DNA of 64,000 bases, taken from contig NZ_JBHULZ010000004.1 of assembly GCF_042684705.1 (NCBI RefSeq), positions 62,001-126,000 of the forward strand. Reading direction: 5' to 3'. Below the pieces are notes generated by a model, which had not been told where the DNA came from, made no database searches, and saw only the letters and a program-made list of their open reading frames with translations. Positions within the stretch are counted from its first letter, which is position 1; every line of letters starts with the position of its first letter. This document shows, piece after piece, positions 40,727 through 50,119 of this stretch. Origin of the DNA: Mesonia sediminis (GTDB lineage Bacteria > Bacteroidota > Bacteroidia > Flavobacteriales > Flavobacteriaceae). The translations under genes were made by a program, and so were the position numbers.

Positions 40727-42865
40727 ATGAAAAAACTGATTTTATGTTTACTGCTTACCACTTTCATTCTACCTATGCGGGCTAATGAAGGGATGTGGTT
40801 TTTAATGCATATTGAGCGTTTAAACTACGTTGATATGCAAAAAATGGGACTACAATTAACTCCAGAAGAGATTTATAGTATCAACAACAATAGCTTAAAA
40901 GATGCCATTGTACAGTTTGGAGGCGGTTGTACTGCCGAAATTATTTCTGATCAAGGTTTAGTGCTTACCAATCACCACTGTGGTTACGGTAATATTGCCG
41001 AACTGTCAACAGAAGAAAATGATTACCTCAACAACGGGTTTTGGGCTAAAACCTTTAAAGAGGAGTTAAAGCCTGCCAACCTTTCGGTTCGTTTCTTTGT
41101 ACGAATGGATGATGTGACCGAGCGTATGCTGGCTCAGGTTAATGAAAACATGAGCGAAGATGAGCGCGAAGCTGCCCTTAATAAAGAAATGGCTAAAATA
41201 CAGCAAGAAAATAACGAGGGTGGTAAATACACCGTATCGGTTAAATCTTTTTATAGTGGTAATGAATATTACTATTTTGTTTACCAAGATTACAATGATG
41301 TAAGATTAGTAGGTACTCCTCCTAAAAGCATTGGTAAATTTGGAGGCGATACCGATAACTGGGAGTGGCCAAGACATACCGGTGATTTTGCTTTATTTCG
41401 CGTATACGCCGACCAAGACGGAAATCCTGCTGAGTACTCTGAAAACAATGTACCCTTAAAACCTAAATATCACTTACCTACTAGCCTAAAAGGATTTGAG
41501 GAAAATGACTTTGCTATGATTTTGGGTTACCCAGGAAGAACAAATCGTTGGAAACCAGCTGCAGGAATTGAGCAAAATGTAGAGTATGCTTATCCTGCAT
41601 GGGTAGAAGCTTCAAAAACATCTATGGATGTTATGAAGAAATACATGGATAAAAAACAACAGGTAAATTTAGATTATGCTTCTGCCTATGCCGGTATTGC
41701 AAATTATTGGAAAAACAGGCAAGGAATGATCGATGCTTTAAAAAAGCACAAAACCGCCAAAAGTAAACGTAAAGCCGAGAAAAAGTTCCAGAAATGGGCC
41801 AATAAGCAAGCTACAAATAAGTATAAGGATGTGATGCCTACTATTAACGCTTACTATGAGCGTACTAATAAAGCTAGCGAACACGATAATTATTTGATGC
41901 TATTGTTAAGAACAAGAATAGCTACTTTACCTTATCGACTAGGTAGAACTATGGAATACTTTAGCTCACAAAACGAAGCGAAGCAAGCCGAATTAAAACC
42001 GAGATTAGAAGCCGAAATCGAAAATTTATATGATGGTCTTTACTTACCATTAGAAAAAGATGTTTTAGCAACTCAATTGCATCTTTACAGCCAGAAAGCA
42101 AGTGATATTGCACCAATGGTAAAAGATTTAGACGCTAAGCATAGCAGTTTAGCCGATTGGAAAGCTTATGTAGATGCTATTGCTAAAGAAAGTATTTTTA
42201 GATCTCAAGAAGCTTTTACAGCTTTTATGAATAACCCCGATGCCGATATGTTAGCACAAGATGAATTGTATCAATTATCAACTGCCCTATTGAACCGCTA
42301 CCGCGCAAAAAGCGATGAAGAGAAGGCTTGGGAAGATAAGTATCAGAAGGCTTATCGCTTAATGATTCAGGGTATGCGTAAGCAAAATCCAGATAAAAAA
42401 TACTATCCAGATGCCAATAGCACTTTGCGTTTAACTTACGGAAAGGTAATCGCTTTACCTAAAGACAAAACCAACGATGCTAAGAAAAACTACTACACCA
42501 CCTTACAAGGTACCGTGGCTAAGTATCAGCCTGGTGACGAAGAATTTGATATGCCCAAAAAACTTATCGAGTTGTATGAGAAAAAAGACTTTGGACAGTA
42601 TGCTGATAAAGATGGATACCTTCCCGTTAATTTCCTAACCGATAATGATATTACTGGTGGAAACTCTGGTTCTCCCGTACTAAATGGTAATGGTGAATTA
42701 ATTGGTCTTGCATTTGACGGTAATATCGAAGCTATGGCCGGTGATGTAATCTTTGATGATAAATTACAACGTACCATAAGTGTAGATATTCGCTATGTAC
42801 TATTTTTAATAGACAAATATGCAGGAGCAACTCATTTGATAGATGAATTAACTTTAGTTAAGTAA
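40727..42865 (+). CDS. S46 family dipeptidyl peptidase, DPP7-like
   Basis: The 712-residue secreted serine peptidase has a signal peptide (LILCLLLTTFILPMRA). The triad is His in LTNHHCGYG, Asp in GDTDNWEWPRHTGDF and Ser in GGNSGSPV. After the catalytic Ser it reads GLAFDGNIEA. Gly at the specificity position is the DPP7 state, preferring hydrophobic P1 residues. It complements the DPP11-like enzyme at 34637-36838. It lies inside the paa region on the opposite strand and shares a terminator with paaZ. Confidence 0.88.
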   Translation: MKKLILCLLLTTFILPMRANEGMWFLMHIERLNYVDMQKMGLQLTPEEIYSINNNSLKDAIVQFGGGCTAEIISDQGLVLTNHHCGYGNIAELSTEENDYLNNGFWAKTFKEELKPANLSVRFFVRMDDVTERMLAQVNENMSEDEREAALNKEMAKIQQENNEGGKYTVSVKSFYSGNEYYYFVYQDYNDVRLVGTPPKSIGKFGGDTDNWEWPRHTGDFALFRVYADQDGNPAEYSENNVPLKPKYHLPTSLKGFEENDFAMILGYPGRTNRWKPAAGIEQNVEYAYPAWVEASKTSMDVMKKYMDKKQQVNLDYASAYAGIANYWKNRQGMIDALKKHKTAKSKRKAEKKFQKWANKQATNKYKDVMPTINAYYERTNKASEHDNYLMLLLRTRIATLPYRLGRTMEYFSSQNEAKQAELKPRLEAEIENLYDGLYLPLEKDVLATQLHLYSQKASDIAPMVKDLDAKHSSLADWKAYVDAIAKESIFRSQEAFTAFMNNPDADMLAQDELYQLSTALLNRYRAKSDEEKAWEDKYQKAYRLMIQGMRKQNPDKKYYPDANSTLRLTYGKVIALPKDKTNDAKKNYYTTLQGTVAKYQPGDEEFDMPKKLIELYEKKDFGQYADKDGYLPVNFLTDNDITGGNSGSPVLNGNGELIGLAFDGNIEAMAGDVIFDDKLQRTISVDIRYVLFLIDKYAGATHLIDELTLVK

Positions 42866-42890
42866 TTTAATCTTTTAATCACAAAAATTA

Positions 42891-42920
42891 AAAAGCCGCT
42901 ATGTAAAAATAGCGGCTTTT
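42891..42920. terminator. bidirectional terminator between DPP7-like gene and paaZ
   Basis: A perfect 12-bp stem (AAAAGCCGCTAT with ATAGCGGCTTTT) has a 6-nt loop. It serves convergent genes on both sides. Confidence 0.9.
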
Positions 42921-42939
42921 TTCATGCTTAATTTTTAGT

Positions 42940-45450
42940 TTACCATAAACCAAATTGCTCAAAATGGTGATTAATATGCTTACGCTCTAATAATTCCCAT
43001 TCAAACTTTGATAACTCCCCAAAAACAGCATTTTTGGTGGTTGCATTTGGGTTTTCTCTAAAGAATTGCAAATAAGCCTTCCTAGCCTCAAGCAACTGCT
43101 TTTTAGCTGTATCTAAATTTTCATGCCTCAAGTCGGCTAATTTATCTTTTGGCAACAACGGGAAATCATAGTTTTTAGGCATTGGCTGATAATTCCATAG
43201 CGTTTCTTGCACTTTTTCAATATGCTCTAATGGTGTTACAATTTCAAAATCTTGTATTTGGCCCGCAGCGATACGGTAACTCATTTCTAAATGCTCCAGC
43301 ATATGTTGGGGAGTCATCATACCCCAAGCAGCGGGAGTATCTTCTTTTAATTTTGCCAATGCAGAAACAATACTGTTCTCGTTTACCTCAACAAAACGGT
43401 TTTGCTTTTTCTGAACCATCGTTAAAATGGTAGCAATTGCGACCAATTTATCTTCCTCCTCAACTGCATTCACGTCAAATACTTCTACATACCATTTTAC
43501 AATTCCGCTAGGCAGTTCTTTCCCTTTTTGATCTCGATCTACTTTTTCTTTACACGTCAAGCGGACTTGAATCGTATCATTATGGTACATAGGTCTTAAA
43601 AAGCGAATTTCCTCTAAGCCATAATTTGCCGCCACAGGACCTTTATTTGGATAAACAAATAAGCCAGCTGCCGCCGATATAATAAAATAACCGTGTGCCG
43701 TTCTCTGTTCAAAAATACTGCCGTCTAAAGAAGTTATATCGGTATGGGCATAAAAATGATCCCAAGTAAGATTACCAAAATTAACGATATCGGTATCCGT
43801 AAGGGTTCTATTATGCGTCTTTAAAGACATCCCTGGCTTGATATCTTCCCAATGGTATGCAAACGGATGCTTCTCAGCCTCCTTGTACTTTGCCTTTGGT
43901 TGATAAATTCCTGTAATCTCTGTTAAAGTAGTTGGTGAACCTTGAATAGCACAACGCTGCATATAATGCTTAATACCGCGCTTACCACCCATTTCTTCAC
44001 CACCTCCAGCTCTACCAGGTCCACCATGAACTAGCATAGGCAAGGGCGAACCGTGCCCCGTGCTTTGTTTTGCACTTTCACGGTTAATAACCAAGATTCT
44101 TCCGTGATGGGTTGCCGCTTTTACCGTGTAGTCACGCGCTACTTGGTCATCATTAGTTGCGATAGAACTTACCAATGAACCTTTACCCATTTTTGAAAGC
44201 TTAATGGCTTCGTCTAAATTCTTGTACGGCATAATAGTGCTAACCGGGCCAAAGGCTTCTGTATCGTGCACGGCTAAGTTCTGCAATGGTTTATCTTCTC
44301 TTAAAAGAATAGGCGACATAAAAGCTCCTTTTTTAGCGTCGGCACCAATAGTTTCAATATGCTCTAAATCTCCATAAACCAATGAAGCTGTCTGACTTAA
44401 ATCTTGAACGCGTTCGCGCACCTCTTGCACTTGATCTTTACTCACTAAAGCTCCCATACGAACTTCTTTAAGTCTTGGGTCTCCTATGGTTACTTTACTC
44501 AGCGCTTTACCCAAGGCAATTTGAACATCTTCAACCAGTTTCTCTGGCACAATAACGCGGCGTATAGCCGTACATTTTTGTCCGCACTTCACCGTCATTT
44601 CATTACGCACCTCCTTAATAAACAAATCAAATTCAGGTGTTCCTGGCACTGCATCCTCTCCTAAAATAGAAGCATTTAAAGAATCTGCTTCCATATTAAA
44701 AGGAACTGACTCTTGCAACAAACGCTTATGAGATTTTAGCATTCTACCGGTATCGGCAGAACCTGTAAAAGTAACCACATCTTGCGATTCTACTGTATCT
44801 AAAATAGATCGGGCAGAACCCGAAATAAGCTGCAGCGAACCTTCTGGTAAAATACCCGACTGAATAATTTCGCGCACCACAGCCTCGGTTAAAAACGCAG
44901 TATTGGTTGCCGGTTTTACCACAGCAGGCATACCGGCCATCCAGTTTACGGCACATTTTTCTAACATTCCCCAAACAGGAAAATTAAATGCATTAATATG
45001 AACCGCTACTCCCTCTTTAGGCACTAAAATATGATGCGCCATGAAACGGCCACCTCTTGATAAATCTATAGGATCTCCTTCGACATCGAATGCTTGATTC
45101 GGAAAAACTTTTCGCAAAGAAGCATTGGCAAATAAATTACCAAATCCACCTTCTATATCTATCCAACTATCTATTTTAGTTGCTCCGGTTTTATAACTGA
45201 TTTCGTAAAATTGTTTTTTCTTTTTTGTAAGATGTAGGGCTAGCTTCTTTAGCATATTGCCTCGCTCTTGAAAAGTCATTCTACGCAAAGTGTCACCTTG
45301 TTTCCTCCCGTATTGTAGAACCTTTTCAAAATCAAAACCGCTGGTATCACTAAGCGCAATGGTTTCGCCCGAAACGGCATCAACCATAGGCACTCCTTCA
45401 CCAGAACCGGCCACCCATTTCCCTTCTATATAACTTTCTAATTTTTGCAT
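42940..45450 (-). CDS. paaZ: PaaZ oxepin-CoA hydrolase/aldehyde dehydrogenase with extra DinB-like domain
   Basis: PaaZ opens the oxepin-CoA ring and oxidises the resulting aldehyde in the phenylacetate pathway. Counting from ATG 45450 (836 residues), the aldehyde dehydrogenase part occupies about 1-525, with the catalytic Cys in KCGQKCTAIRRV and a cofactor loop GSADTGR. The MaoC hydratase part is about 532-685, with Asp 564 and His 569 in WDHFYAH. Residues about 690-836 form an additional DUF1569/DinB-like domain. It has His 716 and 720 (QHMLEHL) and His 825, 828 and 829 (HINHHFEQFGLW). E. coli PaaZ ends at 681 residues, so this tail is extra. Confidence 0.92.
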   Translation of the reverse strand: MQKLESYIEGKWVAGSGEGVPMVDAVSGETIALSDTSGFDFEKVLQYGRKQGDTLRRMTFQERGNMLKKLALHLTKKKKQFYEISYKTGATKIDSWIDIEGGFGNLFANASLRKVFPNQAFDVEGDPIDLSRGGRFMAHHILVPKEGVAVHINAFNFPVWGMLEKCAVNWMAGMPAVVKPATNTAFLTEAVVREIIQSGILPEGSLQLISGSARSILDTVESQDVVTFTGSADTGRMLKSHKRLLQESVPFNMEADSLNASILGEDAVPGTPEFDLFIKEVRNEMTVKCGQKCTAIRRVIVPEKLVEDVQIALGKALSKVTIGDPRLKEVRMGALVSKDQVQEVRERVQDLSQTASLVYGDLEHIETIGADAKKGAFMSPILLREDKPLQNLAVHDTEAFGPVSTIMPYKNLDEAIKLSKMGKGSLVSSIATNDDQVARDYTVKAATHHGRILVINRESAKQSTGHGSPLPMLVHGGPGRAGGGEEMGGKRGIKHYMQRCAIQGSPTTLTEITGIYQPKAKYKEAEKHPFAYHWEDIKPGMSLKTHNRTLTDTDIVNFGNLTWDHFYAHTDITSLDGSIFEQRTAHGYFIISAAAGLFVYPNKGPVAANYGLEEIRFLRPMYHNDTIQVRLTCKEKVDRDQKGKELPSGIVKWYVEVFDVNAVEEEDKLVAIATILTMVQKKQNRFVEVNENSIVSALAKLKEDTPAAWGMMTPQHMLEHLEMSYRIAAGQIQDFEIVTPLEHIEKVQETLWNYQPMPKNYDFPLLPKDKLADLRHENLDTAKKQLLEARKAYLQFFRENPNATTKNAVFGELSKFEWELLERKHINHHFEQFGLW

Positions 45451-45468
45451 GTCAATCTTTTTTCTCTC

Positions 45469-45492
45469 CTTTACGGATTGCAATCCGTAAAG
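45469..45492. repeat. perfect 24-bp palindrome between paaJ and paaZ
   Basis: Arms CTTTACGGATTG and CAATCCGTAAAG meet with no spacer, 18 nt before the paaZ ATG. It contains two copies of a 10-base word (ATCCGTAAAG) that recurs elsewhere in the window. Whether it is an operator, an RNA hairpin or a dispersed repeat is open. Confidence 0.6.
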
Positions 45493-45572
45493 ACATTAAA
45501 CATATTGTACTATTATTAAGCCTTATTTTTTTGTTACTTATTAATTTTTAGGACTTTAATTCGCCTTTAACG

Positions 45573-46778
45573 CTAACTTACATTTTCGATAACCGCTGCA
45601 TATCCCTGTCCTACCCCTACACACATAGTTATTAAGGCATATTTTTTACCGGTTAATTGAAGTTCTAACGCTGCCGAATAGGCCAATCTAGCTCCTGTGA
45701 CCCCAAGTGGATGTCCCAAAGCTATAGCACCTCCATTTGGATTAATTCTTGGGTCGTTATCTTTTAATCCCCAAGCTCGTATACAAGCTAGTGCTTGAGC
45801 GGCGAAAGCCTCATTCAATTCAATCACATCCATATCATCCATGGTGAGGCCTGCTTTCTCAAGCGCTTTATTTGAAGCCTGAACCGGACCAATACCCATG
45901 ATTCTAGGTTCTACTCCAACAACTGCCGAACTCAAAATTTTGGCCATTGGCTTTAAACCATATTGCTCTACGGCTTTGCTCGATGCAATGATTGTTGCTG
46001 CAGCACCGTCATTAAGACCAGAGGAGTTACCTGCGGTAACGCTTCCTTCTTTTCTAAAGGCAGGTCTAAGCTTAGCCAAAATTTCTTTTGTGGTGGTAGG
46101 TTTTACAAACTCATCTTGATTAAATAAAATAGGGTCTTTTTTACGACGCGGAATTTCTACCGTAACAAGCTCTTTACTCAAACGTCCGTTTTTTTGAGCT
46201 TCGGTTGCTTTCATTTGACTCCAATAGGCAAACGCATCTTGATCTTCACGTGCAATTTTGTACTTATCAACTAAGTTTTCGGCGGTAAGCCCCATCCCAT
46301 CTGTACCGTACATCTCATGTAATTTCGGATTAACAAACCGCCAACCAAAACTGGTGTCATACATTTTTGCATCATTTCCAAAGGCACTAGAAGGTTTGGC
46401 TATAGCATAAGGGCCACGAGTCATATGCTCTAAGCCTCCGGCTATAAAAATATCTCCATCACCGGTATGAATGGCTCGATGGGCGTGAATAATTGCTGAC
46501 AAACCACTACTACATAAACGATTTACTGTTTCACCTGGAACGCTATAAGGTAATTCTGCCAATAAGGCGCACATTCTAGCTACGTTTCTATTATCTTCTC
46601 CAGCTTGATTAGCACAACCTAAAATAACATCGGCGTACGCTTCTTTAGGGATGTTTGGATTGCGACGAACCACCTCTTTGATGACTAAAGCACCTAAATC
46701 GTCTGTACGTACTGGCGAAAGTGCTCCTTTATAATTTCCTATAGGGGTTCTTATTCCATCTATTATATAACTGCTCAT
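45573..46778 (-). CDS. paaJ: acetyl-CoA acyltransferase (thiolase, PaaJ-like)
   Basis: The 401-residue thiolase has the nucleophile Cys in NRLCSSGLSAI near residue 88. The C-terminal active-site motifs are GGAIALGHPLGVTGAR and MCVGVGQG. It is the only thiolase in the window and lies next to paaZ, so 3-oxoadipyl-CoA thiolase in the phenylacetate pathway is the likely job, yielding acetyl-CoA and succinyl-CoA. A general beta-oxidation thiolase is the alternative. It is 122 nt before paaZ on the same strand. Confidence 0.88.
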   Translation of the reverse strand: MSSYIIDGIRTPIGNYKGALSPVRTDDLGALVIKEVVRRNPNIPKEAYADVILGCANQAGEDNRNVARMCALLAELPYSVPGETVNRLCSSGLSAIIHAHRAIHTGDGDIFIAGGLEHMTRGPYAIAKPSSAFGNDAKMYDTSFGWRFVNPKLHEMYGTDGMGLTAENLVDKYKIAREDQDAFAYWSQMKATEAQKNGRLSKELVTVEIPRRKKDPILFNQDEFVKPTTTKEILAKLRPAFRKEGSVTAGNSSGLNDGAAATIIASSKAVEQYGLKPMAKILSSAVVGVEPRIMGIGPVQASNKALEKAGLTMDDMDVIELNEAFAAQALACIRAWGLKDNDPRINPNGGAIALGHPLGVTGARLAYSAALELQLTGKKYALITMCVGVGQGYAAVIENVS

Positions 46779-46982
46779 AGGTATATTTTTATTTAAAGTT
46801 TTAAAAATAAATAAAACTTAGGAATAGACACACTAAACCGAGTAGTTTATATAATTGGGTTAAAATCTTAGAGCTACCCATTATTTTAGTTACCCTTAAA
46901 ATTAAGAACAACTCAGCATTAACTATTTAAAAAACAAACCAAAATTGAATTAAGATATAAAAAAATTTACTTGTTATATGAT

Positions 46983-47849
46983 TTAATTGGAAATATTAAG
47001 CGCTTCAAAAGTGTTATGTTGCTTCATATCGCCCGATTGAAAACCTTTTAGAAACCAATATATTCTTTGTTTAGAGGTGCCGTGCGTAAAAGTATCTGGG
47101 TTTACCGAACCACGCACTCTTTTTTGGATAGCGTCATCGCCCACGGCTTGTGCAGCACTTAAAGCCTCTTCTATGTCGCCTTTTTCTAAATATTGTTGAT
47201 TATAGTGCGCCCATAAACCTGCATAAAAATCGGCTTGTAACTCGAGGGCTACAGACAGTTTATTGGCTTCTACAGTATTCATATTTTGTTGTGCTTGACG
47301 CACTTTTTGCGAGGTTCCTAAAAGGGTTTGAACGTGATGACCAATTTCATGAGCCGTGACATAAGCCATAGCAAAATCACCTCTTTTTGCTCCGAAACGA
47401 GTATATAATTCATTAAAAAAAGTAAGGTCCATATACACATTTTTGTCGGCTGGACAATAAAACGGGCCGGTTGCAGCGGTTGCATTACCACATTTTGTTT
47501 GTACCGCATCGCTAAACAAAATCATTTTTGGCTTTTGATATTCTCCTATGTTATTTTGGCGAAAAATCTGTGTCCACACATCTTCTGTATCGGCAAGAAT
47601 GGTTGCCATGAAATCGCCTAATTCCTTTTCTTGGTCGGTTAATTCTCTTTCAACAACCTGTTGTGATGCGTTATTGGTGTTGAGTTGATTTAATACGGGT
47701 GCGACAGTTTGACCAGTTTCTCCGCCAAAAACCTGAAGTAATACGACGATAATTGCAATTAAACCACCTCCCGCGGCAATTTTACCTTTGCCACTCATAC
47801 CTCTACGATCTTCTAAATTATTACTTTTGCGTCTTCCTTTCCATTTCAT
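46983..47849 (-). CDS. neutral zinc metallopeptidase (YpfJ family)
   Basis: The 288-residue protein has one transmembrane helix (IAAGGGLIAIIVVLLQVFG). A zinc peptidase domain follows, with AYVTAHEIGHHVQTLLG (HEIGHH zinc motif) and downstream LELQADFYAGLWAHYN with the third ligand Glu region. The conserved TCGNATAATGPFYCPAD pair of Cys is present. The substrate is unknown. It interrupts the paa genes on the same strand, but the terminator at 48001-48024 suggests it is transcribed separately. Confidence 0.88.
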   Translation of the reverse strand: MKWKGRRKSNNLEDRRGMSGKGKIAAGGGLIAIIVVLLQVFGGETGQTVAPVLNQLNTNNASQQVVERELTDQEKELGDFMATILADTEDVWTQIFRQNNIGEYQKPKMILFSDAVQTKCGNATAATGPFYCPADKNVYMDLTFFNELYTRFGAKRGDFAMAYVTAHEIGHHVQTLLGTSQKVRQAQQNMNTVEANKLSVALELQADFYAGLWAHYNQQYLEKGDIEEALSAAQAVGDDAIQKRVRGSVNPDTFTHGTSKQRIYWFLKGFQSGDMKQHNTFEALNISN

Positions 47850-48000
47850 AACTGAAAATTTATTTTTGTTTTCAATAAATATAGTGAATATTTACAGTTA
47901 ATCTTCTTTGCGCGAGGGATAGCAGCGGCATCTTTTTTTGCTTACTACTGGTTAAATGAATTACAAAAAGGTTTTTGCAAAAAAAATATAGCGTATAGCC

Positions 48001-48024
48001 CGACCCCTTTCTTTTAAGGGGTCG
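48001..48024 (-). terminator. terminator ending the upstream paa unit
   Basis: A perfect 9-bp stem (CGACCCCTT with AAGGGGTCG) with a 6-nt loop is followed on the minus strand by GGCTATACGC and then a long T run. It lies 17 nt after the paaI stop codon. Confidence 0.8.
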
Positions 48025-48040
48025 CGCCCAAAAGCTTATT

Positions 48041-48463
48041 TTATATTTCCCAGTCTACATTTGTTCTATAAGTGACTCCTTTAAAAAGGGCCACCAATTG
48101 ATTGTCTTTTTTTATTTCAACAATATAGAAGCCGAGCTTATTTTTTTGACTCTTTACATCTGACTCTGCAATGAGAATATCGCCCTCTTCTAGCGCCTCG
48201 ATGTGGTTGATAGAACTCTCTATTGATACCGCTTTTTTACCATACGTATTACAAGCAAATCCGAAAGCGGTGTCTGCTAAAGCGTAAGTTATACCGCCGT
48301 GGGCTTTTTTCATGCTGTTAAGCATGTCTTTACGAATTTGCATTTTTAATTGGCAATAGCCTTCTTTTACGTCAAGAATTTGAATGCCTAACCACTTACT
48401 GTAGGCATCGTTCTCTAGCATTTTATAAGGTATTTGCTTCGCCTTATCATCGGATTTACCCAT
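48041..48463 (-). CDS. paaI: PaaI-family hotdog thioesterase
   Basis: The 140-residue hotdog-fold protein has the PaaI active-site block LNSMKKAHGGITYALADTAFGFA (HGG and Asp). PaaI hydrolyses hydroxyphenylacetyl-CoA and other dead-end CoA esters, freeing CoA during phenylacetate breakdown. It lies 8 nt after the small membrane protein gene and ends the paaE-to-paaI run. Confidence 0.9.
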   Translation of the reverse strand: MGKSDDKAKQIPYKMLENDAYSKWLGIQILDVKEGYCQLKMQIRKDMLNSMKKAHGGITYALADTAFGFACNTYGKKAVSIESSINHIEALEEGDILIAESDVKSQKNKLGFYIVEIKKDNQLVALFKGVTYRTNVDWEI

Positions 48464-48471
48464 AAAATATT

Positions 48472-48900
48472 TTAGCCCATTTTGTTGTTGATGATAGATA
48501 CTTTAATTTTATAACCCAACCAAGCCATAGGTATATAAGCTAGCAGTAAATCTAGAAAAATAAACCAAGTTGGTGCTGGAATCATAAAACTAGCAACAAT
48601 ACCTCCTATTAGGAAAAAGCCTCCCACAATCAGGGCTAATAAGGCTTCTTTTTTTACTCCCAATAAGGCAGCAAAAAAGCCACCTACTAAAGTACCCAAG
48701 GCATGAGCTAGAAATGCAAATAAATAATGTTTAGCAGTCAAGGAATCTGCCGCGGCTTTTAAGCCTTCTACGGTTGTGGTATCTACACCAGCCGGATATT
48801 CGATTAGTGATGGTGCTAAATAAATTATTGCAGAATTGGTAATACCACCGATAAGGGCACCTATGATAACCGCCAAAATGTTCCTAATGATTCTTTTCAT
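48472..48900 (-). CDS. four-helix membrane protein within the paa operon
   Basis: The 142-residue protein has four transmembrane helices (about 6-28, 59-80, 86-107, 112-133) and small-residue-rich motifs (AVIIGALIGGI, GTLVGGFFAALLG). No catalytic residues stand out. I do not recognise a named family. It lies 12 nt after paaH and 8 nt before paaI, so it is certainly cotranscribed. A role in transport or membrane association of the pathway cannot be claimed from sequence. Confidence 0.7.
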   Translation of the reverse strand: MKRIIRNILAVIIGALIGGITNSAIIYLAPSLIEYPAGVDTTTVEGLKAAADSLTAKHYLFAFLAHALGTLVGGFFAALLGVKKEALLALIVGGFFLIGGIVASFMIPAPTWFIFLDLLLAYIPMAWLGYKIKVSIINNKMG

Positions 48901-48912
48901 ACCTCTAATTCT

Positions 48913-50085
48913 TTAGGTTAATATAAAATTTTCATTTTGTTTTGCCATTTTTCTTAGCAGAGGACTACAACGATATCGGTCTTCGTGATATTCATCATAC
49001 AGTGCGTCTAATTGTTTAACACACCAAGCTATTCCTTTTTCGTTTGCCCAAGATAGTAGTCCCTTGGGGTAGTTCACGCCTTTTGTCATGGCAAGGTCTA
49101 TATCTTTTCCCGTTGCAATATTTAAAAACAATGCATCTGCCGCTTCATTTATTAGCATTACTAATATACGATTAAAAATGTAGTGTGCCGTATCATCACT
49201 AAGGTTGATGTTTTGATTTTCTTTCTCGAGGGCTTTCCCGTCTTGATAAGTATAAAAGCCTTTTCCTGTTTTTCTTCCCAGGTAACCGGCTTCGGCTAGT
49301 CTTTTTTGTGTAAACGAAGGCTTATATCTCGGATCAAAATAAAATTCTTTAAAAACGGTTTCGGTAACGGTGTAATTCACATCGTGCCCTATAAAATCCA
49401 TCAGTTCAAAGGGTCCCATTCTAAACTTACCCAAATCTTTCATTACGTGATCAATTTCGAGTAAATCGGCTTTACCTTCTTCGTAAATCCGAAGTGCCTC
49501 ACCATAAAATGGCCTTGCCACGCGATTAACTATAAAACCCGGGGTATCTTTGGCCAGCACACCAATCTTGCCCCAATCTTTAATAGTCTTAACCACTTTT
49601 TCTTTTACTGAATTCGAGGTTTGTACAGCTGGAATAATTTCTACCAAGAGCATAAGAGGGGCTGGATTAAAAAAATGTATTCCTATTACACGTTCAGAAA
49701 TTTTTAAAGCCGAAGCGATAGACGCAATAGAAAGCGAAGAAGTATTGGTAGCAATAATTGCGTTGTCTGACTGGTACGTTTCTAACTCTTGAAAGACCTT
49801 TTGTTTGATGTCTAAATTTTCAATAATGGCTTCAATAGTTAAGTCAGCTTCAGCTAAATCCTTTAAGTGAGTAACATAGGTTATATTCTGTTGGATGCGC
49901 CTTTTTTCGGTATCATCGATTCTATTTTTTTCAATTAATCGATTCAGTACTTTTTCAAGTTTGGTTTTACTCGCTTCTAAAGCTTCTGATTTTGTATCGT
50001 AAAGTAACACCTTGTTTCCGGCAGTAGCTGCCACTTGAGCTATTCCGCTACCCATGGTTCCTGCTCCTATTACAGCTGTTTTCAT
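48913..50085 (-). CDS. paaH: 3-hydroxyacyl-CoA dehydrogenase (PaaH-like)
   Basis: The 390-residue NAD-dependent dehydrogenase has the N-terminal Rossmann motif GAGTMGSGIAQ. The catalytic His lies in GIHFFNPAPLMLLVEI (near residue 137), and FIVNRVARPFYGEAL follows. It has one full C-terminal 3HCDH domain and part of a second (ILVMLINEAADALF). It oxidises 3-hydroxyadipyl-CoA in the phenylacetate pathway, judged from its position directly after the hydratase gene. Confidence 0.9.
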   Translation of the reverse strand: MKTAVIGAGTMGSGIAQVAATAGNKVLLYDTKSEALEASKTKLEKVLNRLIEKNRIDDTEKRRIQQNITYVTHLKDLAEADLTIEAIIENLDIKQKVFQELETYQSDNAIIATNTSSLSIASIASALKISERVIGIHFFNPAPLMLLVEIIPAVQTSNSVKEKVVKTIKDWGKIGVLAKDTPGFIVNRVARPFYGEALRIYEEGKADLLEIDHVMKDLGKFRMGPFELMDFIGHDVNYTVTETVFKEFYFDPRYKPSFTQKRLAEAGYLGRKTGKGFYTYQDGKALEKENQNINLSDDTAHYIFNRILVMLINEAADALFLNIATGKDIDLAMTKGVNYPKGLLSWANEKGIAWCVKQLDALYDEYHEDRYRCSPLLRKMAKQNENFILT

Positions 50086-50119
50086 CTTATTTCTTTTTAG
50101 ACGGATTTAAAAAATTCGG

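Noticed and set aside
34637..42865. The two S46 genes as a recent tandem duplication with one degenerate copy
   Set aside because: They are strongly diverged, both triads are intact, and the specificity residues differ; they are two distinct enzymes.
46834..46849. TAAAC-N6-GTTTA inverted repeat upstream of paaJ as a second TetR operator
   Set aside because: Arms and spacing differ from the operator at 55028-55053 (ACTAAC-N4-GTTAGT); a 5-bp AT-rich repeat of this kind is expected by chance.
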